From Vibrio sp. D404a (GTDB lineage Bacteria > Pseudomonadota > Gammaproteobacteria > Enterobacterales > Vibrionaceae): DNA of 64,000 bases. Shown here piece by piece: positions 47,745-58,832 of the stretch. Position numbers and translations under genes: made by a program. Position 1 is the first letter of the stretch; the number at the start of each line of letters is the position of its first letter. The DNA is taken from NCBI RefSeq assembly GCF_030248535.1, contig NZ_JAHGAJ010000016.1, positions 62,001 through 126,000 of the forward strand. Reading direction: 5' to 3'. A model generated the notes under the pieces. It saw only the letters and a list, made by a program, of their open reading frames with translations, did not search any database and was not told where the DNA came from.

Positions 47745-48974
47745 TTAATCAGCCTGACGTCGTAAGAATGCTGGAATATCTAAGTACCCACTCTCTTTTT
47801 CTGGCTTAGGTGCTGCACTTTGGCTAGCGCCTGTACCAGAAGAAACAGGTGACGTTGTTGGCTGTGGTTTCACTTGAGGTTTAACCTCAGTTTTTTCTTG
47901 CAATGGCTGTGCCACTTTCTCTTCCACTTTTGGTGCAGCTTGTACTGCAGCTTGTGGTTGAGGAGCCGAAGCCACTTTTGCTTTACCACCAGCAACTAAC
48001 GTAATGTCTGGCTTTCTCTCAGTGCCAATACCTGTTGCTACCACAGTTACGCGGATTTCGTCCGTCATATCTGGGTCTAGAGAAGTACCGATTACTACTG
48101 TTGCATTATCAGAAGCAAAGGCCTTAACTGTGTTACCTACGGTCTCGAACTCATCTAGACGCATATCTAGACCAGCTGTGATGTTAACAAGCACACCACG
48201 AGCGCCCGCTAGGTCGATATCTTCTAGTAATGGGCTAGAAATTGCCGTTTCAGCCGCTTCCTCTGCACGGTCTTCGCCTTTCGCGATGCCGCTACCCATC
48301 ATTGCATGACCCATTTCCGACATCACAGTGCGTACGTCCGCAAAGTCGACGTTAATCATGCCAGGGCGAGTAATTAGCTCTGCAATACCTTGAACCGCGT
48401 TCTTGAGAACATCGTTCGCGCTTGCGAATGCTTCCAGTAGTGTTACACCACGACCCAGTACTTTCAGTAGCTTCTCATTTGGAATCGTAATCAATGAATC
48501 CACATGTTTAGAAAGCTCTTCAATACCTTGTTCAGCAAACGCTAGACGCTTTTTACCTTCGAAGCTAAATGGCTTAGTTACAACAGCGACTGTTAGTACG
48601 CCCAGCTCTTTTGCTACTTCAGCAATTACTGGAGCGGCACCAGTACCTGTACCACCACCCATACCAGCTGCGATAAATACCATATCGGCGCCAGTTAGAA
48701 CTTCTTTAATTCTTTCTCGGTCTTCGAGAGCTGCATCACGGCCAACTTGTGGGTTTGCGCCAGCGCCTAGACCCTTAGTGATGTCACCACCAATTTGGAT
48801 CACGCTGCTCACGCTAGTTTTGCGAAGTGCTTGAGCATCAGTGTTTACGCTAATGAACTCAACACCTTCAATTGACTCACGTACCATGTGCTCAACAGCG
48901 TTACCGCCACCGCCACCAACTCCAACGACTTTAATTACTGCATCGTCAGACATTTCCATCATCGGTTCAAACAT
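47745..48974 (-). CDS. ftsZ: Cell division protein FtsZ
   Basis: FtsZ is the tubulin-like GTPase that forms the division ring. The 409-residue protein has the glycine-rich start [12 protein letters not shown], the tubulin signature [10 protein letters not shown], the synergy-loop region and [11 protein letters not shown]. After about residue 318 comes a long Gln/Lys/Val/Pro-rich disordered linker (richer and about 25 residues longer than in E. coli), ending in the conserved C-terminal peptide [13 protein letters not shown] that binds FtsA and ZipA. GGAG lies 7 bases before the ATG. It follows ftsA by 30 bp. Confidence 0.98.
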   Translation of the reverse strand: MFEPMMEMSDDAVIKVVGVGGGGGNAVEHMVRESIEGVEFISVNTDAQALRKTSVSSVIQIGGDITKGLGAGANPQVGRDAALEDRERIKEVLTGADMVFIAAGMGGGTGTGAAPVIAEVAKELGVLTVAVVTKPFSFEGKKRLAFAEQGIEELSKHVDSLITIPNEKLLKVLGRGVTLLEAFASANDVLKNAVQGIAELITRPGMINVDFADVRTVMSEMGHAMMGSGIAKGEDRAEEAAETAISSPLLEDIDLAGARGVLVNITAGLDMRLDEFETVGNTVKAFASDNATVVIGTSLDPDMTDEIRVTVVATGIGTERKPDITLVAGGKAKVASAPQPQAAVQAAPKVEEKVAQPLQEKTEVKPQVKPQPTTSPVSSGTGASQSAAPKPEKESGYLDIPAFLRRQAD

Positions 48975-49004
48975 GTGTTATCTCCGTTTTTCCTGCAACT
49001 CAGG

Positions 49005-50273
49005 TTAAAACTCTTTTTGTATCCAATTACGCAATTTACCAAACAAACCTGTCATCGAAGGTGCGCTACGCTTTGGCTCGCTGTAATCACCTTCATCGTT
49101 TATTTGGCAGTCTCTTGCGTAATGAAGTAAACCAACCGCCGTAGAATGATACGGCTCTTTAACATAATCGGTTAAGCCACTAACTTCTAACGGCTTACCC
49201 ACTCGAACTTGATTGCGGAAAACGCGTTCCGCACACTCTACTAATCCTTCAATCTGTGCAGCACCACCAGTTAAAACTACACCGGCAGCAAGATGATGTT
49301 TAATACCCTCATCTCTTAACTGTAGTTGAACAGTATCAATAGTTTGGTTAACAAGCCCCATTAATTCTGTATAACGTGGTTCAATCACCTCAGAAAGTGT
49401 TTGTCTTTGCAAACTACGAGATGGTCGACCACCCACACTTGGGACGTTAACTGAGTCATCCTTGCTTACAAGTTCACTCAGAGCGCAACCGTGGTTTACT
49501 TTGATCTCTTCGGCATCACTTACAGGTGTACCGAATGCGAAGGCAATATCACTGGTTACTGCATTTCCTGCATAGGAAAAGACTTCTGTGTGTCGCAGTG
49601 CACCACCGGTCCAAATGGAGATATCCATCGTCCCTGCACCAATATCGACCACACACACTCCAAGCTCTCTCTCGTCTTCAGTGATTACCGCATTACTTGA
49701 GGCAAGCCCTGAAAACACGATCTGCTCTACTGTGAGACCACATCGTTCAACAGCTTTAATAATGTTTCTCGCCATATCGCTGTGGCAAGAAATCAGGTGA
49801 ACACTCACTTCCATTCGAACCCCAGATAAGCCAAGTGGGTTCTTAATGCCCTCTTGGTAATCGATGGTGAATTCTTGTGGAATCACGTGCAGAATTCTCT
49901 GCTCGTCACCTATTTTAATTGATTTCGCGGTATGGATTGCTCGGTCCATATCGTCTTGTGACACTTCCTCATCCGAGATGGTGCCCATGCCTTTTTCAAT
50001 TCGGCTTGCGATGTGCTTACCCGATAGTGAGATAAATACATTGCTGATTTGGCATTCAGCCATCAGTTCCGCTTGATCAATAGCACGCTGAACCGATTTC
50101 ACTACCGACTCTAGGTCGTTAACACCGCCTTTATCCATACCTCTGGATGGGCTCTGCCCAGATCCAATGATATTGATTTGACCATCAGGCAGTACCTCAC
50201 CTACTAGAGCTGATATGGTTGCAGTGCCTATATCAAGACCAACAATTATGTTGTCATCTGCGGCCTTAGTCAT
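49005..50273 (-). CDS. ftsA: Cell division protein FtsA
   Basis: FtsA is the actin-like ATPase that tethers FtsZ to the membrane. The 422-residue protein (E. coli 420) begins with the phosphate-1 motif IIVGLDIGTATISALVGE, contains the SHS2-like 1C insertion domain after residue 80, the phosphate-2 region CVVDIGAGTMDISIWTGG and the adenosine motif VVLTGGAAQIEGL. It ends in an amphipathic membrane helix GLFGKLRNWIQKEF. The start overlaps the end of ftsQ by 8 bases, so the two are coupled. Confidence 0.98.
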   Translation of the reverse strand: MTKAADDNIIVGLDIGTATISALVGEVLPDGQINIIGSGQSPSRGMDKGGVNDLESVVKSVQRAIDQAELMAECQISNVFISLSGKHIASRIEKGMGTISDEEVSQDDMDRAIHTAKSIKIGDEQRILHVIPQEFTIDYQEGIKNPLGLSGVRMEVSVHLISCHSDMARNIIKAVERCGLTVEQIVFSGLASSNAVITEDERELGVCVVDIGAGTMDISIWTGGALRHTEVFSYAGNAVTSDIAFAFGTPVSDAEEIKVNHGCALSELVSKDDSVNVPSVGGRPSRSLQRQTLSEVIEPRYTELMGLVNQTIDTVQLQLRDEGIKHHLAAGVVLTGGAAQIEGLVECAERVFRNQVRVGKPLEVSGLTDYVKEPYHSTAVGLLHYARDCQINDEGDYSEPKRSAPSMTGLFGKLRNWIQKEF

Positions 50274-51045
50274 CTGTACTCTCTTCTAACTCTTGCTCTG
50301 GAAACCAGCCTACAGCGGCTCCCGTATCATACCTGAGGTCGATGTAGCTCACTCGATTCGCTTTATCACCTAACTCGTTATAAAGCGAAATAAAGCGCTC
50401 AACACGCTCGTCTAAAGAATCTTTACCTAGCTCTAGGCGAATGCCGTTGTCTAGGATGATTTGCCATGCTCTACGTTCATTCAGAACCAATGAAGTGACA
50501 CTCAATCCCACGCTATTGATCAGCGGAGTAATTTGACGCCACTTGGCGATCACTTCTTGACTCGAATCTTGAGGGCCATAGAGTTTGACTCTGTCACCTT
50601 CAAGTTGGCCTATATCTCCATTAAACACATCGCCATTTTCGTTTAGCAGCATGTTACCGTTCCAAATCGCGGCAGCTTGATGCTCAGTCAGAAAAACTTT
50701 AATCGTGTCAGGCCATTGCTTACGAATAGAGACAACAGATACCCAAGGAAGTGCCTCTAAACTGTCTTGTAACACATCAATATCTTGCGACATGAAGGTT
50801 CCAATATGTTCAAGCTGGCTAAACGCATGCTGAACATCACTGGCGGAGACATATGTTAAGTCGCCTTGAAGTACAATTTTAGAGAGGGGCAATCGTTGAT
50901 CGTCCCACATCCAACTCAGAGTGGTATAGAAAAGAAACCCAATGAAAAGCACTACCAAAATCAGAAAAGAACCACCAAGGGCGTGTTTCTTTAACGATGG
51001 TAAGCTGAATAGGTGGCGGTTTTCGCTGAAAGTACTTTCTACCAA
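50266..51045 (-). CDS. ftsQ: Cell division protein FtsQ
   Basis: FtsQ is a bitopic membrane protein linking early and late division proteins through FtsB and FtsL. The 259-residue product has a short cytoplasmic tail, one membrane segment (about residues 27-46), a POTRA domain (LPLSKIVLQGDLTYVSASDVQ onward) and the beta domain ending YIDLRYDTGAAVGWFPE, very like E. coli. The only start that fits is TTG at 51045; the frame upstream is open but contains no ATG or GTG before a stop. This suggests deliberately weak initiation, in keeping with the low abundance known for FtsQ. It overlaps ftsA by 8 bp. Confidence 0.93.
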   Translation of the reverse strand: MVESTFSENRHLFSLPSLKKHALGGSFLILVVLFIGFLFYTTLSWMWDDQRLPLSKIVLQGDLTYVSASDVQHAFSQLEHIGTFMSQDIDVLQDSLEALPWVSVVSIRKQWPDTIKVFLTEHQAAAIWNGNMLLNENGDVFNGDIGQLEGDRVKLYGPQDSSQEVIAKWRQITPLINSVGLSVTSLVLNERRAWQIILDNGIRLELGKDSLDERVERFISLYNELGDKANRVSYIDLRYDTGAAVGWFPEQELEESTDD

Positions 51046-51187
51046 AACCCGCAGTCCCTGTCGTTGGTTCGCAATTCTATTCCCTATCTTTTCGTAATAG
51101 AGGTAAAAGCACTTACTTTAACCTATGAATTATACTGAGCAAAATCAAACTATCAAACGTTGATAATCAGATTTTTGGTTAAATTTG

Positions 51188-51216
51188 GGTCAAGCGCAAG
51201 AAGTGAGCGCTCGACC
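51188..51216. repeat. Hairpin in the murC-ftsQ gap
   Basis: GGTCAAGCGC and GCGCTCGACC form a 10-bp stem (one G-T) around a 9-base loop in the 194-bp gap where many enterobacteria carry ddl. The minus-strand downstream sequence CCAAATTTAACC has no T run, so termination is doubtful. It may be a processing or attenuation structure. Confidence 0.5.
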
Positions 51217-51239
51217 ACAGTATGTGAGAACTTATTCTA

Positions 51240-52700
51240 TTAAGCGCTCTGCATTTTATTAATGTCTAACTGCAACGCTTCAAGCTGTTTCGCTACACGG
51301 CCAACATCGCCTGCGCCTTGTGTTAATACGAGGTCTCCGCCTTGGATAACATTGGCTAATGTCGAAGGCAGCGCAGTAATGTCTGAGACAAAAATAGGGT
51401 CGATTTTACCGCGGCCACGAATGGTTCGGCTCAACGCACGGCCATCAGCGCCAGCAATCGGTTTTTCACCTGCTGAGTAGACATCAAGCAGGATTAAAAC
51501 GTCAACCTGCTCAAGAACGTTAGCAAAATCATCAAACAGATCACGGGTGCGGCTATAACGGTGCGGCTGGAATATCATCACCAGACGCTTATCTTCCCAA
51601 CCGCTGCGTGCTGCTTGGATAGTCACGTCGACCTCAGTTGGGTGATGGCCGTAGTCATCCACCAGCATTGCCACACCTTTACCAGTTTCGTATTCACCTA
51701 AGTGATCAAAACGGCGACCAGTGCCCTGAGTGCCAGCCATTGCTTTCAGGATTGCTTCATCGCTGATGTCATCTTCTGTAGCTACTGCAATCGCAGCTGA
51801 TGCATTCAATGCATTGTGGCGTCCTGGGATGTTAAGTGTGATATCCAAATTCGCTTTGCCTTCACGAACTACCGTGAATTTGCCTTGTTGACCTTCTTGG
51901 CGGTAGTTCTCAATACGCACATCTGCATCTTCAGAGAAACCGTAAGTGATCACTTGGCGACTTACTTGAGGGATAAGCTCACGTACCACTGGATCATCAA
52001 CACACATGACAGCCTGACCGTAAAACGGCAGGTTGTGTAGGAAGTCGATGAAGGTCTGCTTTAACGTTTCGAAGTCACCACCGTAGGTATCCATGTGGTC
52101 AGCTTCGATGTTAGTCACGATGCTTACCATAGGTTGCAGATGTAAGAACGATGCATCACTCTCATCAGCCTCTGCAATCAAGATGCGGCTTGAGCCTAGA
52201 CGAGCATTAGTGCCCGCGCTTTTTACCAGGCCACCGTTAACGAAGGTTGGATCAAGACCCGCTTCAGAGTAAATCTGTGTAACCAGAGCCGTCGTGGTTG
52301 TTTTGCCGTGCGTACCAGCCACTGCAATACCATGACGAAAGCGCATTAGCTCTGCGAGCATCTCTGCACGACGAACAATCGGTGTGCGTGCTTCACGAGC
52401 CGCAACGATTTCAGGGTTCTCTTCGTTGATTGCAGTCGAAACGACCACCACACTTGCGTTAGCAACATTACTCGCTTGATGGCCAATGTAGACCGTTGCA
52501 CCCTTGCTAACCAAACGCTCTGTTACTGGGTTTTGAGCAATGTCAGAACCTGTAATCTGGTAGCCTTCGTTTAGCAAGACTTCAGCAATCCCGCTCATAC
52601 CTGCGCCACCAATACCGATGAAGTGGATAGATTTCACTCGGCGCATTTCTGGCACCATTGCACGGATCTGCGCTAAGTCTTGCGTATGTTCAATCGTCAT
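51240..52700 (-). CDS. murC: UDP-N-acetylmuramate--L-alanine ligase
   Basis: MurC adds L-alanine to UDP-MurNAc, the first peptide step of peptidoglycan synthesis. The 486-residue protein has the UDP-binding motif [18 protein letters not shown] (near 27), the ATP-binding [12 protein letters not shown] (about 128-139), [10 protein letters not shown] and the C-terminal-domain [14 protein letters not shown]. The frame starts one codon earlier with TTG; the ATG at 52700 is preferred. It starts 13 bp after the murG stop. No ddl gene follows, unlike E. coli, so D-Ala-D-Ala ligase must be encoded elsewhere. Confidence 0.98.
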   Translation of the reverse strand: MTIEHTQDLAQIRAMVPEMRRVKSIHFIGIGGAGMSGIAEVLLNEGYQITGSDIAQNPVTERLVSKGATVYIGHQASNVANASVVVVSTAINEENPEIVAAREARTPIVRRAEMLAELMRFRHGIAVAGTHGKTTTTALVTQIYSEAGLDPTFVNGGLVKSAGTNARLGSSRILIAEADESDASFLHLQPMVSIVTNIEADHMDTYGGDFETLKQTFIDFLHNLPFYGQAVMCVDDPVVRELIPQVSRQVITYGFSEDADVRIENYRQEGQQGKFTVVREGKANLDITLNIPGRHNALNASAAIAVATEDDISDEAILKAMAGTQGTGRRFDHLGEYETGKGVAMLVDDYGHHPTEVDVTIQAARSGWEDKRLVMIFQPHRYSRTRDLFDDFANVLEQVDVLILLDVYSAGEKPIAGADGRALSRTIRGRGKIDPIFVSDITALPSTLANVIQGGDLVLTQGAGDVGRVAKQLEALQLDINKMQSA

Positions 52701-52713
52701 CAAATTTATCTCG

Positions 52714-53790
52714 TTATTTTGCTAAAGCTTGAATGGCTTTAGCGACGGTCACATCAGCGTCCAGCTTCGCAGCTTGGCGTGCCTTTGTTGCCATCGTTTT
52801 TAATTCATTTCTGTCTAGCTGAGCGATGGTGTTCGCTAGCTTTTCTGCCGTTAGATCTGGCTGTTCGATCATCAACGCAGCGCCGCAATCAACTAAGTGG
52901 TCGGCGTTAAGCGCTTGCTGGCGGTCTTTATGCATGAAAGGCACAAAAATAGAGCCAACACCTGCAGCAGAGACTTCAGACACTGTTAACGCACCTGAAC
53001 GACACACTAATAGATCTGCCCATGCATAAGCTTGCGCCACATCATCAATAAATTCAGTCACTTGAACATTGTTCACAGAATGAGAATTATATTGTTCAAT
53101 AACTTGCTGTTGATTGTTTTTGCCCGCTTGGTGCATCACTGTGAAGCCTTCACCAAGCTGCCCCAAAGCAACTGGCAAGGTATCATTGAGGATCTTGGCA
53201 CCTTGGCTACCGCCCATAACTAGGATACGGATATCACCGTCACGTTCCGCCATGCGCTCACTTGGCTCAGGCAATGCAACCACATCTTCACGTACTGGGT
53301 TACCCACAACATCCGCACTAGGGAATGCACCCGGGAATGCTTGAAACACCTTTTTCGCGATCTTAGATAGCCATTGGTTGGTTAAACCGGCCACTGCATT
53401 CTGCTCATGCAGAACCACTGGAATACCCGATAACCAAGCTGCGATGCCACCTGGACCACTCACATAGCCGCCCATGCCAAGCACCACATCTGGCTGCCAC
53501 GCCTTAATGTGTTGCTTTGCTTGAAGTATGGCATTAATAATTTGGAAAGGCGCTTTAATTAACTTAGCGATGCCTTGGCCTCGCAGTCCTTTCACCTTAA
53601 TGAAATCAATCTCGATACCGTGCTTTGGCACCAGATCCGCTTCCATACGATCAGCCGTACCTAGCCAGCGAATCTCCCAACCTTGTTGTTGTAGTTTTTT
53701 CGCGACCGCTAAGCCTGGAAATACGTGACCGCCGGTACCACCAGCCATCACCAATAATCTTTTGTTCTTTTTCATGCTGCTACTATTCAT
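52714..53790 (-). CDS. murG: UDP-GlcNAc:lipid I GlcNAc transferase MurG
   Basis: MurG converts lipid I to lipid II at the inner face of the membrane. The 358-residue GT-B protein has the N-terminal glycine-rich loop [16 protein letters not shown], a second [11 protein letters not shown] loop, LHEQNAVAG, and the C-terminal UDP-GlcNAc-binding [13 protein letters not shown] and [15 protein letters not shown]. The ATG at 53790 overlaps the end of ftsW by 8 bases; an in-frame ATG at 53775 is an alternative, and neither has a clear ribosome site, consistent with coupled translation. Confidence 0.97.
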   Translation of the reverse strand: MNSSSMKKNKRLLVMAGGTGGHVFPGLAVAKKLQQQGWEIRWLGTADRMEADLVPKHGIEIDFIKVKGLRGQGIAKLIKAPFQIINAILQAKQHIKAWQPDVVLGMGGYVSGPGGIAAWLSGIPVVLHEQNAVAGLTNQWLSKIAKKVFQAFPGAFPSADVVGNPVREDVVALPEPSERMAERDGDIRILVMGGSQGAKILNDTLPVALGQLGEGFTVMHQAGKNNQQQVIEQYNSHSVNNVQVTEFIDDVAQAYAWADLLVCRSGALTVSEVSAAGVGSIFVPFMHKDRQQALNADHLVDCGAALMIEQPDLTAEKLANTIAQLDRNELKTMATKARQAAKLDADVTVAKAIQALAK

Positions 53791-54979
53791 TTAATTCGTT
53801 CTGATGCTCAGCATCCTGTTGTTCTATTAGGCGACATTCATGGTCAATTCGCAGCAACATAGATACCGCGACTGACATGATGATCAAGCTGGAGCCACCA
53901 TAACTGATCAGTGGAAGAGTCAGGCCCTTGGTCGGTACGATACCTGATGCCGCACCAACGTTAACCAAGGTTTGAAAAGCAAACCAAATACCGATGCCAA
54001 AAGCGAGGTAACCGCTAAACACCTGGTCGTTTTCAAAGGCTTTCTTACCAATAAAAATCGCTTTGAAAACCAGACTGAAGATCAGCATCAATACCAAGGT
54101 CACGCCCACAAAACCGAGCTCTTCGGCAAGTACAGCAAATACAAAGTCGGTATGCGCCTCCGGCAAGTACTCTAGTTTTTGAATCGAGTTGCCTAAGCCT
54201 TGCCCCATCCAATCCCCACGACCAAATGCCATCAGAGATTGTGTTAGCTGGTAGCCACTACCAAATGGGTCATTCCAGGGTTCCCAGAATGAGGTCACAC
54301 GTCGCACACGGTATGGCTCTATCACAATCAAGCCAACAACCGCAGCCACACCAGCAACCATGAGAGCGATAAACTGCGACAGTTTCGCACCAGCAATGAA
54401 CAGCATGCCAAACAGAGTCACCAGCATCACAACCACGGTACCTAAGTCGGGCTGACCTAGTAGCAAGACTGCAAAGGCCCCAAACACCATAATGGGTTTA
54501 GCAAAACCACCGAAGAAGGTCTTTCTCACTTCGTCTTGCTTACGAACCAAGTAACCGGCCATGAAGATAAACAACGACAACTTCGCCACTTCGGCAGGCT
54601 GGAGGTTGAATAACCCCAAAGGAATCCAACGCGATGCGCCGTTCACCGATTTACCAACAGCCAATACCACTATCAACAAGAAGAATGATAATCCCAGTAG
54701 GTACATACTGTATTGGAGCCAGCGTTTCATCGGGATTTGCAATATCACACTGGATACACCCAAAGCGAGCAGCAAAAAGATCGCATGGCGGAACATAAAG
54801 TGAAAAGGCTGATCGGTTAAACGAGCACTGATTGGGAACGAAGCAGACGTCACCATTACCAATCCAGTCAGCATCAGCCCAAGCGCGATCCAGACCAATT
54901 GACGATCATAAAGCGCCTCTGGCGTAGAGCGGTTAAGCCATTGCCAAATTGAGTGGTTGAGCTGTCTCACTTTCTGCAC
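53783..54979 (-). CDS. ftsW: SEDS-family septal peptidoglycan glycosyltransferase FtsW
   Basis: FtsW polymerises lipid II at the septum together with FtsI. The 398-residue protein has about ten membrane segments and SEDS landmarks: [15 protein letters not shown] motif ([27 protein letters not shown]), [56 protein letters not shown] with the conserved Asp of SEDS enzymes, and [10 protein letters not shown]. The start is GTG at 54979 with GGAACCCA upstream, 21 bp after murD. It overlaps murG by 8 bp. Confidence 0.96.
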   Translation of the reverse strand: MQKVRQLNHSIWQWLNRSTPEALYDRQLVWIALGLMLTGLVMVTSASFPISARLTDQPFHFMFRHAIFLLLALGVSSVILQIPMKRWLQYSMYLLGLSFFLLIVVLAVGKSVNGASRWIPLGLFNLQPAEVAKLSLFIFMAGYLVRKQDEVRKTFFGGFAKPIMVFGAFAVLLLGQPDLGTVVVMLVTLFGMLFIAGAKLSQFIALMVAGVAAVVGLIVIEPYRVRRVTSFWEPWNDPFGSGYQLTQSLMAFGRGDWMGQGLGNSIQKLEYLPEAHTDFVFAVLAEELGFVGVTLVLMLIFSLVFKAIFIGKKAFENDQVFSGYLAFGIGIWFAFQTLVNVGAASGIVPTKGLTLPLISYGGSSLIIMSVAVSMLLRIDHECRLIEQQDAEHQNELNE

Positions 54980-55000
54980 TGGGTTCCAGTCCTTTAACGA

Positions 55001-56317
55001 TTAAGCGTACTTTTGAGCAAGCTCGGTGAATGCATCACCCCTTGCCATGAAATTACTAAACTGATCGAAGCTTGCACACGCAGGCGACAACATCACCATA
55101 TCTCCCGCTACCAGCTTTGGTGAAACGGTTTCGATAATCTGCTGCATGGTGTCAAACTTTTGTGCCGATGGATGCAGAGGCATAAACTGGTCAGCATCTT
55201 CACCAAAACAGCACAGTTTAACGCGTGCGATATTGTTGAGTACCGGTGCAAGCTCACTGAAGTCTGCCCCTTTACCCACACCACCGACTAACAAATAAAG
55301 TGTTCCTGCACACTCTAGACCAGACAAAGCCGCTAACGTGCTGGCAACGTTGGTTGCCTTAGAGTCATTAACCCACTTCACGTCACGCTTGTCTGCGACG
55401 ACTTGGCAACGATGAGTCAGGCCGTTATATGCTTTTAATGCATCAAGACTGTTGGTGTAGTCGATATTTGCCAGTTTAAGTAGTGCTAAAGAAACCAAGG
55501 CATTTGATACATTGTGTCGACCAACCAGAGTAAGGTCTTGGCTGCGAATAACCGGCACACCATGATCAATGAGCCACTCTTCGCCATCAATCACATCAAC
55601 ACCGAACTCTTGGCTATCAAAACCAAAGCTTACGACCTGTTGTGAATCCAGCGGATAGGTTTCGCGATCATCACGGTTTACTAGAGCGTATTGCGCATGT
55701 TTGAAGATACGGCGCTTAGCATCACAGTAATCGGCCATACCTTGATAGCGATCCATGTGATCTTCAGAGAGGTTCAAGAAGGCCGCCGCCGCTAATTTAA
55801 GACTTGATGTGGTCTCTAACTGGAAGCTCGACAATTCTAAGACATAGAGGTCGGCATCTTGTTCAAGTAGATCCAGAGCTGGTACACCGATGTTGCCACC
55901 AACGCCCACCTTAAGACCCGCAGCTTTGGCAAGCACACCCGTAAGATCTGTCACAGTGCTCTTACCGTTAGAGCCCGTGATTGCCACGACAGGCTTCTCA
56001 ACTGCCCAAGCAAACAGTTCAATATCACCCACAACAGCACCACCGCGCGCCAACACAGTTTGAATCTCTGGTGTTGCCAGTGCGATACCTGGGTTTGCAA
56101 CCACAAGGTCGGCTTGTGCTAACCACTTGTTTTGCCAGCTCCCAGAATGCAGAGCAACACCATCAGGCAGTGACTCTGTGCCCGGTGGATTATCGCGAGT
56201 GTCGATCACTCTCACCATGCAGTGAGGCTGATATTTTACAAGATGTTTAACGACAGAGAGCCCGGTAATACCGAGCCCTACAACCACTACATTCTGAATA
56301 TTTTGCCAAGGTTCCAT
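55001..56317 (-). CDS. murD: UDP-N-acetylmuramoyl-L-alanine--D-glutamate ligase
   Basis: MurD adds D-glutamate to the nucleotide precursor. The 438-residue protein equals E. coli MurD in length. It has the UDP-binding N-terminal Rossmann motif [16 protein letters not shown], the ATP loop [14 protein letters not shown], the central [19 protein letters not shown] and the C-terminal [19 protein letters not shown]. It lies between mraY (59 bp upstream) and ftsW in the standard dcw order. Confidence 0.98.
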   Translation of the reverse strand: MEPWQNIQNVVVVGLGITGLSVVKHLVKYQPHCMVRVIDTRDNPPGTESLPDGVALHSGSWQNKWLAQADLVVANPGIALATPEIQTVLARGGAVVGDIELFAWAVEKPVVAITGSNGKSTVTDLTGVLAKAAGLKVGVGGNIGVPALDLLEQDADLYVLELSSFQLETTSSLKLAAAAFLNLSEDHMDRYQGMADYCDAKRRIFKHAQYALVNRDDRETYPLDSQQVVSFGFDSQEFGVDVIDGEEWLIDHGVPVIRSQDLTLVGRHNVSNALVSLALLKLANIDYTNSLDALKAYNGLTHRCQVVADKRDVKWVNDSKATNVASTLAALSGLECAGTLYLLVGGVGKGADFSELAPVLNNIARVKLCCFGEDADQFMPLHPSAQKFDTMQQIIETVSPKLVAGDMVMLSPACASFDQFSNFMARGDAFTELAQKYA

Positions 56318-56376
56318 TTAAACAAGACGCTCTATAATGTGGATAAAGCCCCGTATTAACGAGGCTTAAAGTGGAA

Positions 56377-57459
56377 TTAACGAACTTTCAGTGTCGCTAG
56401 ACCAATCAAAACAAGAACCATTGAGATGATCCAAAAACGCACGATTACACGTGGCTCTGGCCAGCCTTTCAGCTCGTAGTGGTGGTGAATTGGTGCCATA
56501 CGGAAAATACGCTGACCGCGCAGCTTGTAAGAGCCTACCTGTAAGATTACTGATAGCGTCTCCATTACAAATACACCGCCCATAATAACCAGTACCAACT
56601 CCTGGCGAACCAATACCGCGATAGTACCTAAAGCACCACCGAGTGCTAGAGAGCCAACATCGCCCATGAATACTTGCGCTGGGTAAGTGTTAAACCATAG
56701 GAAACCAAGGCCAGCACCAACAATAGCGGTACATACAACAACCAGCTCAGACGTAAACGGGATATATGGAATATGTAGGTACTCAGCAAAGTTAACGTTA
56801 CCCGTCGCCCATGCAATCACCGCAAAACCAGCAGCTACCATTACCGTCGGCATGATTGCTAGACCGTCTAGACCATCTGTTAGGTTAACCGCATTACTGG
56901 TGCCCACGATAACAAAGTACGTCAACACAATGTAGAGTAAGCCAAGCTGTGGCATCACATCTTTGAAGAAAGGTACAACAAGCTGAGTCGCTGCCGTGTC
57001 TTGACCGTGTGCATACAGTGCAAACGCCACAACCAGCGCAATCGCTGATTGCCAGAAGTACTTCCAGCGAGCAATTAGGCCATCGGTATTCTTACGGACA
57101 ACTTTACGATAGTCATCAACAAAACCAACCGCACCATAACCGCCAAGTACTGCCATCACAGCCCATACATAAGGGTTAGAAAGATCTGCCCACAATAGAA
57201 CAGTAATGATGATCGCAGCCAAGATCATCACACCACCCATGGTTGGGGTACCGCGTTTGCTGAAGTGAGATTCAGGACCGTCATTACGAACAACTTGACC
57301 GATTTGCAGCATTTGTAGACGCTCGATTAAACGAGGTCCCATCCACAGTGACAAGCATAGAGCCGTTAAAATACTCGCGATTGCTCGAAACGAAAGATAT
57401 TCAAACAAACGAAAAAACGAAAAGTGTGGCTGTAGCAGCTCTGCAAGCCAAATAATCAT
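56377..57459 (-). CDS. mraY: Phospho-N-acetylmuramoyl-pentapeptide transferase
   Basis: MraY transfers phospho-MurNAc-pentapeptide to undecaprenyl phosphate, making lipid I. The 360-residue protein equals E. coli MraY in length, with ten expected membrane segments. Motifs: [30 protein letters not shown] (Mg-binding aspartates), [14 protein letters not shown], the cytoplasmic [15 protein letters not shown], and [13 protein letters not shown] (the HHH motif). The start overlaps the murF end by four bases (ATGA). Confidence 0.98.
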   Translation of the reverse strand: MIIWLAELLQPHFSFFRLFEYLSFRAIASILTALCLSLWMGPRLIERLQMLQIGQVVRNDGPESHFSKRGTPTMGGVMILAAIIITVLLWADLSNPYVWAVMAVLGGYGAVGFVDDYRKVVRKNTDGLIARWKYFWQSAIALVVAFALYAHGQDTAATQLVVPFFKDVMPQLGLLYIVLTYFVIVGTSNAVNLTDGLDGLAIMPTVMVAAGFAVIAWATGNVNFAEYLHIPYIPFTSELVVVCTAIVGAGLGFLWFNTYPAQVFMGDVGSLALGGALGTIAVLVRQELVLVIMGGVFVMETLSVILQVGSYKLRGQRIFRMAPIHHHYELKGWPEPRVIVRFWIISMVLVLIGLATLKVR

Positions 57460-58832
57460 GAAAAGTTCTCCTTTAAAGCAGCGGCAATTTTACTCATTCC
57501 TGCACTGTTTGCGCCTTTAACTAACAGTGTGTGCGACGCATTATTTGGCAAGCTTAACTGCTGCTCTATATGTGCGATCATCGCTTGATGCGTGGCGAAG
57601 TGAATGCCGTTGCAGACCTCACTGATCACCTTTGTATCATCACCGTAAGTGAGTACATGCTCAAAAGCGAATGGGGCAGCATATTCACCGACTTGACGGT
57701 GAAGTGCAAGGCTTTCATCGCCTAATTCAGCCATATTGCCTAAAATCAGCCAACGCTGCCCTTTAAAGCTAGACAACAGTTTTGCCGCCGCCTTCATCGC
57801 AGGCACGCTGGCGTTGTAGCTGTCGTCAATTAGCTTAATTTGTTCACTCAGCTGTTGAACCTCAACGCGGCCCTTTACTGAGTTTAAGTTTTTTAAACCA
57901 GTCTGAATATCATTCAAACTCGCACCGAATTGGATACTTAATGCGGCTGCAGAAAGCGCATTTGCCACATTATGTTGACCTATGATACCTAGCTCAATAG
58001 CGATAGCCCCTTGTGGGGTGTGTATTGTGAAGCAGGCTTCGCCTTGATCATTAAGCTCAACTTCGTCGGCAAAGTAATCGGCAGCAGAGTTTACATCGGA
58101 GAAGGTAAACACTGACTTATCTGCCAAGACTTCTTCCCAATATGCACCACCATTGCTCTCTAAGTTGACGATAGCGGTATCTCCAGCAGAGAGGCCTTGG
58201 TAGATTTCCCCCTTAGCTTGCTTTACACCATCCATTGAACCAAAGCCTTCAAGGTGCGCTGCGGCAACATTATTTACCACCGCCACTTGCGGCTTCACCA
58301 GTTGTGTCGTGTAAGCAATCTCACCGATGTGGTTAGCACCAAGCTCAATCACAGCGAAGTCATCACTTGGCTCACTACGCAGTAACGTCAGAGGTACCCC
58401 AATATCATTATTGAAATTGCCCGCGGTAAACAGTACTTTTCCACGCTGTTGTAAAATGCTAGCGACCATCTCTTTGACTGTGGTTTTGCCACAGCTACCT
58501 GTGATAGCCATGGTTGGCACTTCACATTGAGCATGCACCCATGCACTCAACTGACCCAACGCAAGTTTAGTATCCTCAACAATCACTTGAGTAATATTTA
58601 GGTCAAGTTTTCGTTCGACTAACAACGCGCTAGCTTGTGCTTCGACCGCTTGATGGCAAAAGTCATGCGCATCAAATCGCTCGCCAACCAAAGCCACGAA
58701 CAGAGCACCACTTTGAACGGTACGTGTATCTGTAGATACAGAATGAATCATGGTCGCTTTCCCTGCTTCCGTTGATTCAATTAGTTCACCATTAACGGCC
58801 TGACAGACCTGTTCTAGTGATACATCAATCAT
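57456..58832 (-). CDS. murF: UDP-N-acetylmuramoyl-tripeptide--D-alanyl-D-alanine ligase
   Basis: MurF adds D-Ala-D-Ala to complete the pentapeptide. The 458-residue protein has the three Mur ligase domains: N-terminal ([26 protein letters not shown]), central with the ATP loop [22 protein letters not shown] and [12 protein letters not shown], and C-terminal ([27 protein letters not shown]). It overlaps murE by 8 bp at its start and mraY by 4 bp at its end. Confidence 0.98.
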   Translation of the reverse strand: MIDVSLEQVCQAVNGELIESTEAGKATMIHSVSTDTRTVQSGALFVALVGERFDAHDFCHQAVEAQASALLVERKLDLNITQVIVEDTKLALGQLSAWVHAQCEVPTMAITGSCGKTTVKEMVASILQQRGKVLFTAGNFNNDIGVPLTLLRSEPSDDFAVIELGANHIGEIAYTTQLVKPQVAVVNNVAAAHLEGFGSMDGVKQAKGEIYQGLSAGDTAIVNLESNGGAYWEEVLADKSVFTFSDVNSAADYFADEVELNDQGEACFTIHTPQGAIAIELGIIGQHNVANALSAAALSIQFGASLNDIQTGLKNLNSVKGRVEVQQLSEQIKLIDDSYNASVPAMKAAAKLLSSFKGQRWLILGNMAELGDESLALHRQVGEYAAPFAFEHVLTYGDDTKVISEVCNGIHFATHQAMIAHIEQQLSLPNNASHTLLVKGANSAGMSKIAAALKENFS

